The notes under the pieces are model-generated. The model was not told the origin of the DNA, did no database searches, and was given only the letters and a program-made list of their open reading frames with translations. A DNA stretch of 64,000 bases, from NCBI RefSeq assembly GCF_005222915.1, contig NZ_STFX01000007.1, forward strand, positions 62,001 through 126,000, read 5' to 3'. A program made the position numbers and the translations under genes. This DNA comes from Rhizobium sp. FKL33. GTDB taxonomy: Bacteria; Pseudomonadota; Alphaproteobacteria; Rhizobiales; Rhizobiaceae. This document shows positions 44,216 to 53,386 of this stretch, one piece after another. The stretch's first letter is position 1. The number at the start of each line of letters is the position of its first letter.

Positions 44216-45379
44216 ATGGCGATCATTACAGACTCGGCAGAAATCACGCCCTCGGCAGAGCAGGCGTCGCGAACGCCGCGGCGTTCGGCTCTGGTCGGGC
44301 CGACTTCGGCGGCGCGATGGCTGCTGCTGTTCGTGCTCATCGCCGGCGTCTATTTCTTCTACGGCTTCGTCGTTCCGGTGCTGGCCGCGCTGGTGATCGG
44401 CTTCGCCACCTGGCCGATCTACCGGCGTCTTCTCGACGCCGTGAACGGCCGCAGGACGCTCGCCGCCTCCATCGCCCTTGCGCTGGTTCTGCTGGTGATC
44501 ATCGCGCCGCTGTCGCTGGCCATCATCGCCGCCGTCAAGGAAATCAAGGTGTGGAGCGCCTGGGCCATGGCCGCCAATGCGGCCGGCGCTCCCGCGCCGC
44601 TCTGGCTCCTGCAGATCCCGCTGGTCGGCGATTTCCTGAGCGAGCAATGGACGCTGCATTTCGGCAAGCCGGGCGGTTTCGGCGAATTGGTGCAGGTGGT
44701 CTCGGGCGCCAATATAGGCAATATCGGCCAGGGCGTGCTCGTCATCGGCGCAACCGCGTTCCAGAAACTGCTCAGCCTGTTGTTCATGCTGATCACGCTG
44801 CTGTTCGTCTATCGCGACGGCGAACATCTCGTCGCCCAACTCGACCAGCTCGGCGAACAGGTGCTGCCGGGTCGCTGGCGGCGCGTATCGCGGATCGTGC
44901 CGCTCACCATCAGTTCGACCGTCTCGGGCATGACCATCATCGCCATCGGCGAAGGCATCGTGCTCGGCGTGGCCTACTGGCTGGCCGGCGTGCCCTCGCC
45001 GGTCACCCTCGGCATCATCACCGGCGTCATGGCGCTCATCCCGGGCGGGGCGCCCTTGTCCTTCACGCTGGTGTCGATCTATCTGGCCGCCAGCGGCGAT
45101 TTCATGGCCGGCGTGGCGCTGATCACCTGGGGTTCGGTCGAACTGTTCATCGTCGACAAGACCCTGCGTCCCAAGCTCGTGGGCGGACCGATCAAGCTGC
45201 CTTTCCTGCCGACCTTTTTCGGCCTGATCGGCGGCGTCAAGACCATGGGCTTCCTGGGCCTGTTCGTTGGCCCGGTGCTGATGGCGCTGCTGGTGTCGAT
45301 CTGGCGGGAATGGGTTTACGAAGCCAAACAGGCCAATGAGGCGAGACCGATCCTCCCGACCGAAATCGACGGACCCTGA
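44216..45379 (+). CDS. AI-2E family transporter (TqsA-like permease)
   Basis: 387 aa with eight predicted transmembrane helices. The family's conserved block GVPSPVTLGIITGVMALIPG lies near residue 260 and a further one, GLFVGPVLMALLVSIW, near the C-terminus. Members include the E. coli TqsA exporter as well as Na+/H+ antiporters, so substrate is not predictable. It starts at ATG 44216, and a strong bidirectional terminator follows. Confidence 0.85.
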   Translation: MAIITDSAEITPSAEQASRTPRRSALVGPTSAARWLLLFVLIAGVYFFYGFVVPVLAALVIGFATWPIYRRLLDAVNGRRTLAASIALALVLLVIIAPLSLAIIAAVKEIKVWSAWAMAANAAGAPAPLWLLQIPLVGDFLSEQWTLHFGKPGGFGELVQVVSGANIGNIGQGVLVIGATAFQKLLSLLFMLITLLFVYRDGEHLVAQLDQLGEQVLPGRWRRVSRIVPLTISSTVSGMTIIAIGEGIVLGVAYWLAGVPSPVTLGIITGVMALIPGGAPLSFTLVSIYLAASGDFMAGVALITWGSVELFIVDKTLRPKLVGGPIKLPFLPTFFGLIGGVKTMGFLGLFVGPVLMALLVSIWREWVYEAKQANEARPILPTEIDGP

Positions 45380-45407
45380 CGCCGCCTACAGAGCGTCATG
45401 AATGCGA

Positions 45408-45438
45408 AAGGCCGGCGGATGCATGATCCGCCGGCCTT
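45408..45438. terminator. Bidirectional terminator
   Basis: AAGGCCGGCGGAT (45408-45420) and ATCCGCCGGCCTT (45426-45438) make a perfect 13-bp stem with a 5-base loop between the convergent AI-2E and TonB-receptor genes. Confidence 0.8.
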
Positions 45439-45474
45439 CGACGTTTGAGAGTCCGCCGTCTCTCGCGCGCCGGT

Positions 45475-47655
45475 TTACCAGAGCTTGTTGATCTTCAGCA
45501 TCACGGTGCGCCCGGCGCCATAAGAGCACACCAGAGTTCCCTGGCAGCCCGTCACATAGTCCTTGTCGAACAGGTTGCTCGCGGTCAGCGAGACGCCGAG
45601 ATTGTCCTTCTGGTAACGGATGGCCGCGTCGGCCACGACGGCTTCGGGAACCCGCAGTGTGTTTTCCAGATCCGCCCAGCTCTTGCCCTGGTAGCGCAGG
45701 CCGCCGCCGATGCTGACGCCCTCCAGCGCTCCGGCCGGCAGTTTGTAGTCGAGCCAGGCCGTCGCCGACACCTCGGGGATCAGATAGGGCGAATTGCCGA
45801 CATAGGACGCCACATTGTGCTTGGTGATCTCCATGTCGAGATAGGTGAAGCCGGCGACAGCGCGCCATTGTTCGGTCAGATCGACCTTGGCCTCGAGTTC
45901 GACGCCGCGCGATTTGACTTCGCCGATCTGCTCGCTGGCGTAAGTCGTGGGATTGGTGAGCGTCCAGTTCTGCTTGACGATCTGGAAGACGGAGGCGGTG
46001 AAGACGCCGTCGATGAAATCGGGCCGGTATTTGACGCCTGCCTCGAGCTGGTAGCCTTCTTCCGGATCGAGCCCCTCGCCGCTCGCGGTCGTGCCGATGA
46101 CCGGATCGAAGAAGGTGGAGGCGCTCACATAGGGCGTGACGCCATTGGCGAATTCATAGGCCAGACCCGCCCGGCCGCTGAGCGCCGTGTTGTCGGCGAC
46201 ATAGTCCGTTCCGCCGAGATCATAGTCTGAATCGGTATGAACGAAATCGTAGCGGCCGTTCAGCGTGGCGACCCAGCCGGAGCCGAAACGCATCTGGTTC
46301 TGGGCGTAGATCCCGACCTGCTGCTGCACGAGATCCTGGATGAGATAGGGCGTGGTGACGATGTCGGCGCCATAATCCGGATCGAGAACGCTGATCGGCG
46401 CGGCGTAGCCTGAAGCCTGGACCTGGTCGATCTTGAAATATTTGTAGTCGATCCCGACCATCAGGTCATGGCTGATCGGGCCTGTGTCGAAGGAGCCTTC
46501 GGCATGGTTGTCGACATTGAGCGCGTCGACGCTGGTGTGATGTTCGAAACCGATGCGATAGAACTGCGCATTCTCGGCGTCGGCGGACGAGCAGTCGCTG
46601 AAATAGGTGACCGCGTCATAGCAGCCATAGGTGTAAGGCGCGTTTTCGTATTTCTTCACATGGCCGTAGCGCAGCGACTGTTTGAGCGTCACGCCATTGT
46701 CGAGTTCGCGCTCGAAATTGTAGCCGATCATGGTCTGGCGCGTCGTGCCCTCGTCGAGATCGGGCTCGCCATAGTAGTTGTCCGGATCGATCTTGCCGAA
46801 CGGCGCGTCTTTGACCGTGCCGTAATAGGGCAGGAAGCTGCCCGCGCTATGGCGCTGATCGAGCGTCGAGTAGTAGGCGAAGATATTGAGCTTGGTGGAA
46901 TCGTCCGGGCTCCAGGTCAGCTGCGGCATTACCGCGCTGCGCAGGTCGTTGCCGTAATCGGTCTGGTAATTGCCGCCCGAGACCTTGGCGGCCAGGCGAT
47001 AGCTGAAGGCGCTGTCCTTGATCTTGTCGGATGCGTCGAAGGCGACATAGCCGTTGCCGAAATTGTTGACGCCGGCTTCGGTGGAGAGAAGCGGCTCATC
47101 GGTTGGCGTCTTTCGGGTCATGTCGATGATGCCGCCGGGGCTGCCGCCGCCGTAAAGCGCCGAGGACGGGCCCTTCAGCACCGTGATCCGGTCGAGGAAA
47201 TAGGAGTCGACCTGGAAACCACCGAAGCCGTAGCTGTAGAGATTGAGGCCGTCGAGATAGCCGCCGGTCTGGGTGGCGTCGAAGCCGCGGATATAGGTCC
47301 AATCCGTGTCGGGATCGCTGCCGAAAGGCTGGGCTGTGACGCCGGAGACGTAACGCAGCGCTTCGTCGATCTTGCCGGACAGGGCGCGATCCTCGAGTTC
47401 CTCGCGGCCGATCACGCTCACCGATTGCGGCACGCGGCTGATCGGCATAGCGGTCTTGGCGCCCGCTTCGGTCGCTACCGCCGCATAGCCCTTGACCGGC
47501 CCGGTCGCCTTGTCCTTCTCGTCCGTGTCGACGACGATCTTCTTGAGCTGGGTGGCCTCCTGTGCGGCGGCGCCCTGCGCCGAAAGGATCGCTATCGCCG
47601 CCACGCCGGCCGCAAGCCAAGGCTGAGGGCGCGCCCGTCTGTTCATCTGTGTCAT
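45475..47655 (-). CDS. TonB-dependent siderophore receptor
   Basis: About 726 aa outer-membrane receptor. A signal peptide ends near AQGAAAQ, followed by a TonB box-like region, the plug domain (~60-170: ISRVPQSVSVIGREEL, TYIRGFDATQ, VLKGPSSALYGGGSPGG), and a 22-strand barrel ending in a typical aromatic residue (LKINKLW). The plug is of the ferrichrome/hydroxamate receptor (FhuA-like) class. ATG 47655 has GGGGA five bases upstream; ATG 47667 has none. A RirA-like operator lies 50-70 bases upstream, and the cognate importer genes are 1.2 kb away. Confidence 0.92.
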   Translation of the reverse strand: MTQMNRRARPQPWLAAGVAAIAILSAQGAAAQEATQLKKIVVDTDEKDKATGPVKGYAAVATEAGAKTAMPISRVPQSVSVIGREELEDRALSGKIDEALRYVSGVTAQPFGSDPDTDWTYIRGFDATQTGGYLDGLNLYSYGFGGFQVDSYFLDRITVLKGPSSALYGGGSPGGIIDMTRKTPTDEPLLSTEAGVNNFGNGYVAFDASDKIKDSAFSYRLAAKVSGGNYQTDYGNDLRSAVMPQLTWSPDDSTKLNIFAYYSTLDQRHSAGSFLPYYGTVKDAPFGKIDPDNYYGEPDLDEGTTRQTMIGYNFERELDNGVTLKQSLRYGHVKKYENAPYTYGCYDAVTYFSDCSSADAENAQFYRIGFEHHTSVDALNVDNHAEGSFDTGPISHDLMVGIDYKYFKIDQVQASGYAAPISVLDPDYGADIVTTPYLIQDLVQQQVGIYAQNQMRFGSGWVATLNGRYDFVHTDSDYDLGGTDYVADNTALSGRAGLAYEFANGVTPYVSASTFFDPVIGTTASGEGLDPEEGYQLEAGVKYRPDFIDGVFTASVFQIVKQNWTLTNPTTYASEQIGEVKSRGVELEAKVDLTEQWRAVAGFTYLDMEITKHNVASYVGNSPYLIPEVSATAWLDYKLPAGALEGVSIGGGLRYQGKSWADLENTLRVPEAVVADAAIRYQKDNLGVSLTASNLFDKDYVTGCQGTLVCSYGAGRTVMLKINKLW

Positions 47656-47704
47656 GCTTGTCCCCATCGCGAGCGCTCGCGCGCCTGCATCATGCTTGAT
47701 AATA

Positions 47705-47725
47705 AGCTGACTTTATAAGTCAGCT
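47705..47725. promoter_or_regulatory. RirA-type iron-responsive operator upstream of the TonB receptor
   Basis: AGCTGACTT and AAGTCAGCT form a perfect 9-bp inverted repeat around a 3-base centre. It contains the IRO consensus TGA-N9-TCA (47708-47722) recognised by the rhizobial iron regulator RirA. Confidence 0.75.
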
Positions 47726-47803
47726 TTTATCCCGCTGCTTGACCGTTCTTTTGCGGGCTTGAACGATTTTGTCCGAAATCAACATCGCGAGGCCGATAGG
47801 CCA

Positions 47804-48688
47804 TCATTCGGCTCGATCCCGCCGCCATACGGATGGCGGCGAGCCGACATGGCGGCGAAACATCCGCGTCAGATGGGCAGCGTCCGAAAAGCCCATTTCC
47901 GCAGCTATTTCCGCCAAGGGTTGACGGCTCTCGGCCAGCCTCTCCTTGACCCGGCGGATCCGCGCCCGCATCTGCCACTGATGCGGCGGCAGGCCCGTGG
48001 TGGCCTTGAACGCATGGCTGAAATAGCAGGCGGACAGGCCGGCGATCGTCGCGAGTTCATCGAGGCGAATGGTGCGCAGGCAATTGTCCTCGATAAAATC
48101 CGTCACCCGGCGCAATTGCCATTGCGCGAGCTTGCCCCGCATGCGCCGTTCCGGGGCCGGCAGTTTCATCACCGCAATAAGGAGAGCGAGCGCCAACCCG
48201 TCCCCATAGAGATCGTGCAGCGGCTCTTCCGTCAGGCATTCGCCAGCCAGGAGTTCGGCCAACGAGAACAGGTCTGGCTCCGACAGCATCAAGCGTGGTT
48301 GTTCGAACACTGAAGGCGCCACATCTTCGCCAAAACGGCGTTCCAGCGTTTCGGCGTCGAAATGCAGATCGAGATGACGAACCGAGCGAATGCCGTGCGA
48401 ATAGGCCTCCAGATCCATGCCGGCCGGGATGAAGGAGATGAAGGGCGCAACGCTCCGCGCGCTCATGCGTCCGCCGACCTCGCGCATCTCGAAACGCGCG
48501 TCGCCGCCGCCATCGGCGGCGAGCGCCACGAACAGACGGGGATCCCGGGCGCTATAAAATCCGCCGGCTCCAGGCGCGCAGGTGACGTCCCAGAGATCCG
48601 CCGCCATGCCGTTCCAGTAACGGCGATGGAAATAGCGCTCGACGGTGTAGCCGCCGATGCGATTGTTCATGCGGGGAACGAAATTCAT
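47804..48688 (-). CDS. AraC-family regulator of the siderophore uptake locus
   Basis: 294 aa. The C-terminal ~100 residues carry two helix-turn-helix units of the AraC/XylS class (LDELATIAGLSACYFSHAFK and EIAAEMGFSDAAHLTRMF). The N-terminal part is a cupin-like sensor. It lies between the receptor and the importer genes, as siderophore-sensing AraC activators usually do, and is divergent from the ABC ATPase gene with a RirA-like box between. Confidence 0.88.
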   Translation of the reverse strand: MNFVPRMNNRIGGYTVERYFHRRYWNGMAADLWDVTCAPGAGGFYSARDPRLFVALAADGGGDARFEMREVGGRMSARSVAPFISFIPAGMDLEAYSHGIRSVRHLDLHFDAETLERRFGEDVAPSVFEQPRLMLSEPDLFSLAELLAGECLTEEPLHDLYGDGLALALLIAVMKLPAPERRMRGKLAQWQLRRVTDFIEDNCLRTIRLDELATIAGLSACYFSHAFKATTGLPPHQWQMRARIRRVKERLAESRQPLAEIAAEMGFSDAAHLTRMFRRHVGSPPSVWRRDRAE

Positions 48689-48742
48689 TGAGACACGAGA
48701 CCTTGTCCATACCTGGCGCGGCGTAGCGGCCGCAAGTTAACT

Positions 48743-48757
48743 TGACTTAACTTATCA
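48743..48757. promoter_or_regulatory. RirA-type iron-responsive operator in the AraC/FhuC divergence
   Basis: TGA-N9-TCA (48743-48757) within an AT-rich stretch containing two TTAACTT/TTAACTTA direct repeats. It is placed to control both the AraC gene and the ABC importer operon. Confidence 0.62.
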
Positions 48758-48832
48758 TATTATGTAGCGGCGTTTCAACGCAGATGACGCGACAAAGCGC
48801 CCGGACACCGGAGCGGCGCGAAAGGTATTGAG

Positions 48833-49618
48833 ATGTCTCCCAGTCAGCCTGTCTTTTCCACACGCGGCCTGAGTTTCAAGGTCCCCGAGCGACTGCTTCT
48901 CGACGACGTGTCGATCGATTTCAAAAGCGGCTGCGTGTCGGCGCTGATCGGCCACAACGGATCGGGAAAATCCACGCTTCTCAAACTTCTGGCCAGGCAG
49001 ATCGCGCCGTCGGGCGGCGATATAATGTTTGCCGGAGAACCCGTCGCCGCCTTCGGCGCCCGCCGCTTCGCCCGCGAGGTGGCTTACCTGCCGCAGGATC
49101 TGACGACCGCCGCCGGCATGACGGTGGGCGAACTGGCCGCCGCCGGCCGCTATCCCTGGCACGGCGCGCTGGGCCGCTTTTCCGCGATCGACCGCGCCAA
49201 GGTCGAAGAGGCGCTCGACATCACCCATACCGCGCCCATGCGCGACCGCATGGTCGAAACCCTGTCCGGCGGCGAACGCCAGCGCGCCTGGATCGCCATG
49301 CTGATGGCGCAGGACAGCCGCTGCCTGCTTCTGGACGAGCCGACATCGGCGCTCGATGTCGCCCATCAACTCGAGCTTCTGGCGCTGATCCGCCGCCTGT
49401 CGCGGGAAAAATCGCTGTCGGTGATCATCGTGCTGCACGACGTCAACATGGCCGCGCGTTTCGCCGACGAGATCCATGCCCTCAAGGGCGGGCGGCTCGT
49501 CGCTTCCGGCCCGGCGCGAGACATCATGACCGACCAAACGCTGCGCATGATCTACGGCGTCGACATGACGGTGATGCCGCATCCGGCCCTCGACATTCCG
49601 CTCGCCTATGTTTCCTGA
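48833..49618 (+). CDS. fhuC: Iron-siderophore ABC importer ATPase (FhuC-like)
   Basis: 261 aa. Walker A GHNGSGKST at 40-48, LSGGE at 144-148, Walker B LLLDEP at 165-170, H-loop in IVLHDVN. It energises the permease encoded at 50501. The stop overlaps the start of the binding-protein gene by 11 bases. The fused permease and TonB receptor next to it indicate a hydroxamate siderophore system, but the exact chelate is unknown. Confidence 0.9.
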   Translation: MSPSQPVFSTRGLSFKVPERLLLDDVSIDFKSGCVSALIGHNGSGKSTLLKLLARQIAPSGGDIMFAGEPVAAFGARRFAREVAYLPQDLTTAAGMTVGELAAAGRYPWHGALGRFSAIDRAKVEEALDITHTAPMRDRMVETLSGGERQRAWIAMLMAQDSRCLLLDEPTSALDVAHQLELLALIRRLSREKSLSVIIVLHDVNMAARFADEIHALKGGRLVASGPARDIMTDQTLRMIYGVDMTVMPHPALDIPLAYVS

Positions 49619-50504
49619 CCGCCTCCCCCTCAGCCGCCGCGCGGTGATCGCCAGCCTGGCGGTCGCGCCTCTCGCTCTCACGGCCCGGGCCGAGACGCCG
49701 CGCTTCCGCCGCATCGCCACGCTCGATTATTCCGTGGCGTCGACGCTGATCGAGACCGGCGGCGGGCTCGCCGCCGTGGCCGAAGCCGCCGACTGGGACA
49801 AATGGATGGGCGCGCCGGCTTTGCCGGCCGGCGTCGTCAATCTCGGCAGCGCCTGGGAGGTGAATTTCGAACTGCTGGCGTCGCTGAAGCCCGATCTGAT
49901 CATCACCACGCCGTTTCTCGACGCCTTGCTGCCGAAGCTGAAGGACATCGCGCCCTGCCTGCGCATCTCCGTCTTTGACGGCTCGGGCGACCCGGTGCTG
50001 CCGAAAGCGATCTCCGAAACGCGGCGTATGGGGGACTATCTCGGCGCATCCGGAGCAATCTCCGCCTATCTCGAACGCGCCGACCACATGTTCGCCGATT
50101 GCCGAGCCCGTCTCGCCCGGCTGCCGAAAGGCGATCAGCTGCTGTTCTATCTGATCGACGACCGCCATGCCTATGTCTATGGCGCGCCGGGCCTCTATCA
50201 AGGGGCGCTCGACCGCCTGGGCCTCAAGAACGCCTGGACGTCGCCCTGCAATTACTGGGGTTTCGCCATGACCGGGCTCGAAGGCCTCGCTTTAGCCGCC
50301 ACGGAAAACACCCATGCCGTCCTCTTCGAGCCGACGCCGCGCGACGTGATGGCCAAGGTCGGCGAGAGCCCGATCTGGAAGGCTCTGCCCTTCAACCGCA
50401 CGGGTCGGCTGTCGGTCCTGCCGCCCGCCCTCGCCTATGGCATGGTCGTGGAGGCGGTCCGTTTCGCCGATTTGCTGACATCGGCTCTGGAGGCGCGCGC
50501 ATGA
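49608..50504 (+). CDS. fhuD: Periplasmic siderophore-binding protein (FhuD-like)
   Basis: 298 aa. The N-terminus PLSRRAVIASLAVAPLAL looks like a twin-arginine (Tat) signal peptide, cleaved near residue 29. The mature protein is a class III binding protein of FhuD type. It overlaps fhuC at its start and the permease gene at its end (ATGA), so the three are tightly coupled. Confidence 0.87.
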   Translation: MFPDRLPLSRRAVIASLAVAPLALTARAETPRFRRIATLDYSVASTLIETGGGLAAVAEAADWDKWMGAPALPAGVVNLGSAWEVNFELLASLKPDLIITTPFLDALLPKLKDIAPCLRISVFDGSGDPVLPKAISETRRMGDYLGASGAISAYLERADHMFADCRARLARLPKGDQLLFYLIDDRHAYVYGAPGLYQGALDRLGLKNAWTSPCNYWGFAMTGLEGLALAATENTHAVLFEPTPRDVMAKVGESPIWKALPFNRTGRLSVLPPALAYGMVVEAVRFADLLTSALEARA

Positions 50505-52474
50505 CCCTGTCTCTCATCGATCCGCGCCGCAGTCCCTTGGCGCTGACCCTCGGGCTCACGCTCCTCGCCGGCCTCATGGTCTGGATCAGGATCGACCGGT
50601 TTTGGGCGCTCGATCCGTCCGCCGCCGGCTATCGGATGGCGGAACTCGTCTTCATCAACGCCGCCTTGCCGCGCATCGCGACGGCGCTGATGGTCGGGGC
50701 GGCGCTGTCGCTGTCGGGCGCGATCCTGCAGCAGGCGCTGCGCAATCCGCTCGCCTCGCCCACGACGCTCGGCATTGCCGCCGGCGCGCAATTGGCGCTC
50801 GCCGCCGCGATGCTCTATGCGCCGGCGCTCCTCTCCCTCGGTCGCGACGGGATCGCGCTTTTGGGCAGCGCCGCTGCGGCGGGCCTCGTCTTCCTGATCG
50901 GGGCGCGACGCGGCCTCACCCCCTTTTCGCTGGTGCTGTCGGGCATGGTGATCAGCCTGTGGTGCGGCGCGCTTTCCGCCATCCTGATCCTGATGAACGA
51001 CCGCTATCTCGTCGGCCTGTTCGTCTGGGGCGCGGGATCCCTGTCGCAGCAGAGCTGGGCCGTCCCGCTCGCGCTCGCGCCGAAACTCGCTTTCCTCACG
51101 GCGCTTGCTTTTCTGGCGGTGCGGCCGCTCGGCCTTCTCGATCTCGGCGAGGATGGCGCGGCGGGGCGCGGAGTGTCGGTGCGCTACGCCCGTTTCGCGG
51201 CGGTCGCCATCGCCGTGACGCTCGCCGCCGTCGCGACAGCCGCCGTCGGCGTGATCGGCTTCATCGGTCTCGTCGCGCCGCTCCTTGCCCGCATCAGCGG
51301 CGCGAGGCGGCCGCTGTCGCTGTTCATCTGGTCGAGCCTGATCGGCGCGGCGCTTCTGACGCTGACCGACGCCGCGCTCGTGGCGCTGCTCGGCGATCTC
51401 TCGGATTCGCTGCCGACAGGCGCCGTCACCGCCGTCTTCGGCTCGCCGCTGCTTTTGCTTCTGTTGCCGCGCCTGAAGACGCGCTTTCGCGCGAGCGCGG
51501 CTCCGGTGGTGACCGAACGGTCGACGCCCGCCTGGGTCCCGGCGCTCGCGATCCTTCTGGCGATTCTGATCATAGCCATCGCCCTGCTGGTTGGCCGGGG
51601 ACTGGACGGGGGCTTCGAACTGTCCCTCGGCCAGACGCTGACCGATGTGTTGCCCTATCGCGCACCCCGCGTTTTCGCCGCGCTCGGCGCCGGCGCGATG
51701 CTGGCGGTCGCGGGCGTCATCCTGCAACGGCTGACCGGCAACGAGATGGCGAGCCCCGAAGTGCTCGGCGTGAGCGCCGGCGCGACCATGGGCATGGCGC
51801 TGTCGCTGTTCCTGGTCGCCACGCCTGTCGTGTCGTTGCAACTCGGTTTCGCCGGGCTCGGCGCGGGGCTGGTATTGCTCGGCATTCTCGCCATGGGACG
51901 TCGCTCGGCCTTCGCCGCAGAACGCGTGCTGCTGACAGGCGTCGCAATCAGCGCCATGGCGGACGCCCTGTCGGGCGCCCTGAGTTCGATGGGCGATCCC
52001 CGCGGCATGGCGCTGGTGCGATGGATGAGCGGTTCGACTTACGCCGTCGACGCCGAGACCGCCTTTGTTTCGCTTGCAGCCATGCTCGTGCTCGTGGCGC
52101 TGGCGTTCATGGGGCGGCGCTGGCTGCAGATCCTGCCGCTCGGCCCTGCGCCGTCGCAGGCGCTTGGTCTCGCTCTGCCGAAGGTGCGCCTGACCCTCTA
52201 CGCCTTGGCGGCGCTCCTCACCGCGGCGGCGACGTTGACCGTTGGTCCGATGAGCTTCATCGGCCTGATGGCGCCGCATCTGGCCCGAGAAGCCGGCCTG
52301 CGCCACGCCGGCGCCCAGACAATCGGCGCGGCGCTGATCGGCGCGGCCCTGATGGCGCTCGCGGATTGGTGCGGTCGGATGCTCGCCTTCCCCTACCAGA
52401 TCCCGGCTGGACTGGTTTCCGCGATGATCGGCGCGCCGGTGCTGGCATTCCTCATGAACCGCAGCCGCAGCTGA
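50501..52474 (+). CDS. fhuB: Fused double-length siderophore permease (FhuB-like)
   Basis: 657 aa consisting of two tandem FecCD/BtuC-type halves (~1-320 and ~335-657). Each half repeats the family motifs: LRNPLASPTTLGIAAGA and VIGFIGLVAPLLAR in the first, TGNEMASPEVLGVSAGA and PMSFIGLMAPHLAR in the second. A covalently fused permease is typical of FhuB and replaces the usual homodimer. Confidence 0.92.
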   Translation: MTLSLIDPRRSPLALTLGLTLLAGLMVWIRIDRFWALDPSAAGYRMAELVFINAALPRIATALMVGAALSLSGAILQQALRNPLASPTTLGIAAGAQLALAAAMLYAPALLSLGRDGIALLGSAAAAGLVFLIGARRGLTPFSLVLSGMVISLWCGALSAILILMNDRYLVGLFVWGAGSLSQQSWAVPLALAPKLAFLTALAFLAVRPLGLLDLGEDGAAGRGVSVRYARFAAVAIAVTLAAVATAAVGVIGFIGLVAPLLARISGARRPLSLFIWSSLIGAALLTLTDAALVALLGDLSDSLPTGAVTAVFGSPLLLLLLPRLKTRFRASAAPVVTERSTPAWVPALAILLAILIIAIALLVGRGLDGGFELSLGQTLTDVLPYRAPRVFAALGAGAMLAVAGVILQRLTGNEMASPEVLGVSAGATMGMALSLFLVATPVVSLQLGFAGLGAGLVLLGILAMGRRSAFAAERVLLTGVAISAMADALSGALSSMGDPRGMALVRWMSGSTYAVDAETAFVSLAAMLVLVALAFMGRRWLQILPLGPAPSQALGLALPKVRLTLYALAALLTAAATLTVGPMSFIGLMAPHLAREAGLRHAGAQTIGAALIGAALMALADWCGRMLAFPYQIPAGLVSAMIGAPVLAFLMNRSRS

Positions 52475-52554
52475 ACCGCAGGATTTCGATTTCGAAAGGA
52501 ATCTCTTGTAGGGTCGCCGCATCTGCGCGATGAGCGCCCCCGCCTGGAGCCGAC

Positions 52555-53349
52555 ATGTTTTTCTATCTGTCCAAACTCGTCGACACGCTGATCCTGCCCT
52601 CGAATGTGATGGTCGCGCTTGGCCTGCTGGCGGCGCTCTTGCTGGTGTTGCGCTGGCGCAGAACCGGCTTTGCAATCGGGGCGCTGGCGCTCGCCATCCC
52701 CTTTGCCGCCGGCTTTACGCCGCTCGGCAACCTGCCGGTGGCCATTCTCGAAGATCGCTTTCCCGCGCCCGATCTTTCCGAACCGCCGACGGGCGTGGTG
52801 ATGCTCGGCGGCGCTGTCGATCTGCATCTTGCGATCAGCCGTGACCGGGTGATCCTGAACGACGCCGCCGAAAGGGTGACCGAAACAGCCGCGCTCGCAA
52901 ATCGCTATCCGACCATGCGCATCTTCCTCTCGGGCGGTTGGAGCTTCGACACCGACAAAGGCCGCGTCAGCGAATCCTATTTCGCCCGGGAGGCCTTGAT
53001 CGGCATGGGCGTCGCCCCGGAGCGGATTGAGATGGAGGAAAACTCCCGCACCACCTTCGAAAACGCCGTCGAGACCAAAAAGGCTGTTACGCCCAAACCC
53101 GGCGAACGCTGGCTGCTCCTGACCTCGGCCTCGCATATGCCGCGTTCGGTGGCGGTGTTCCGCGAACAGGGGCTGGATTTCATCCCCTACCCCGTCGATT
53201 ATCGCACGCGTGGCCTTTCGCATCCTCTCAACCGGCCACGCTCGACGGCGGTCGGCCTGGCCAATCTCGATCTCGCCGCCCATGAATGGATCGGCCTGTT
53301 CGGCTATTGGCTGTCGGGGCGCACCAAGACGTTGTTGCCCGCCCCCTGA
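52555..53349 (+). CDS. YdcF/ElyC-family (DUF218) membrane protein
   Basis: 264 aa. Two N-terminal transmembrane helices (~10-35, ~38-58), then a DUF218 domain with VVMLGGAVD, RIFLSGGWS, MEENSRTTFENA and LLTSASHMPRS. The ElyC branch of the family with such helices is linked to envelope biogenesis in E. coli. It follows the fhu genes after an 80-base gap but seems functionally separate. Confidence 0.85.
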   Translation: MFFYLSKLVDTLILPSNVMVALGLLAALLLVLRWRRTGFAIGALALAIPFAAGFTPLGNLPVAILEDRFPAPDLSEPPTGVVMLGGAVDLHLAISRDRVILNDAAERVTETAALANRYPTMRIFLSGGWSFDTDKGRVSESYFAREALIGMGVAPERIEMEENSRTTFENAVETKKAVTPKPGERWLLLTSASHMPRSVAVFREQGLDFIPYPVDYRTRGLSHPLNRPRSTAVGLANLDLAAHEWIGLFGYWLSGRTKTLLPAP

Positions 53350-53386
53350 CCCTCTCGGAGAACTGTCGTGCGGGCCATTCCCGGCG

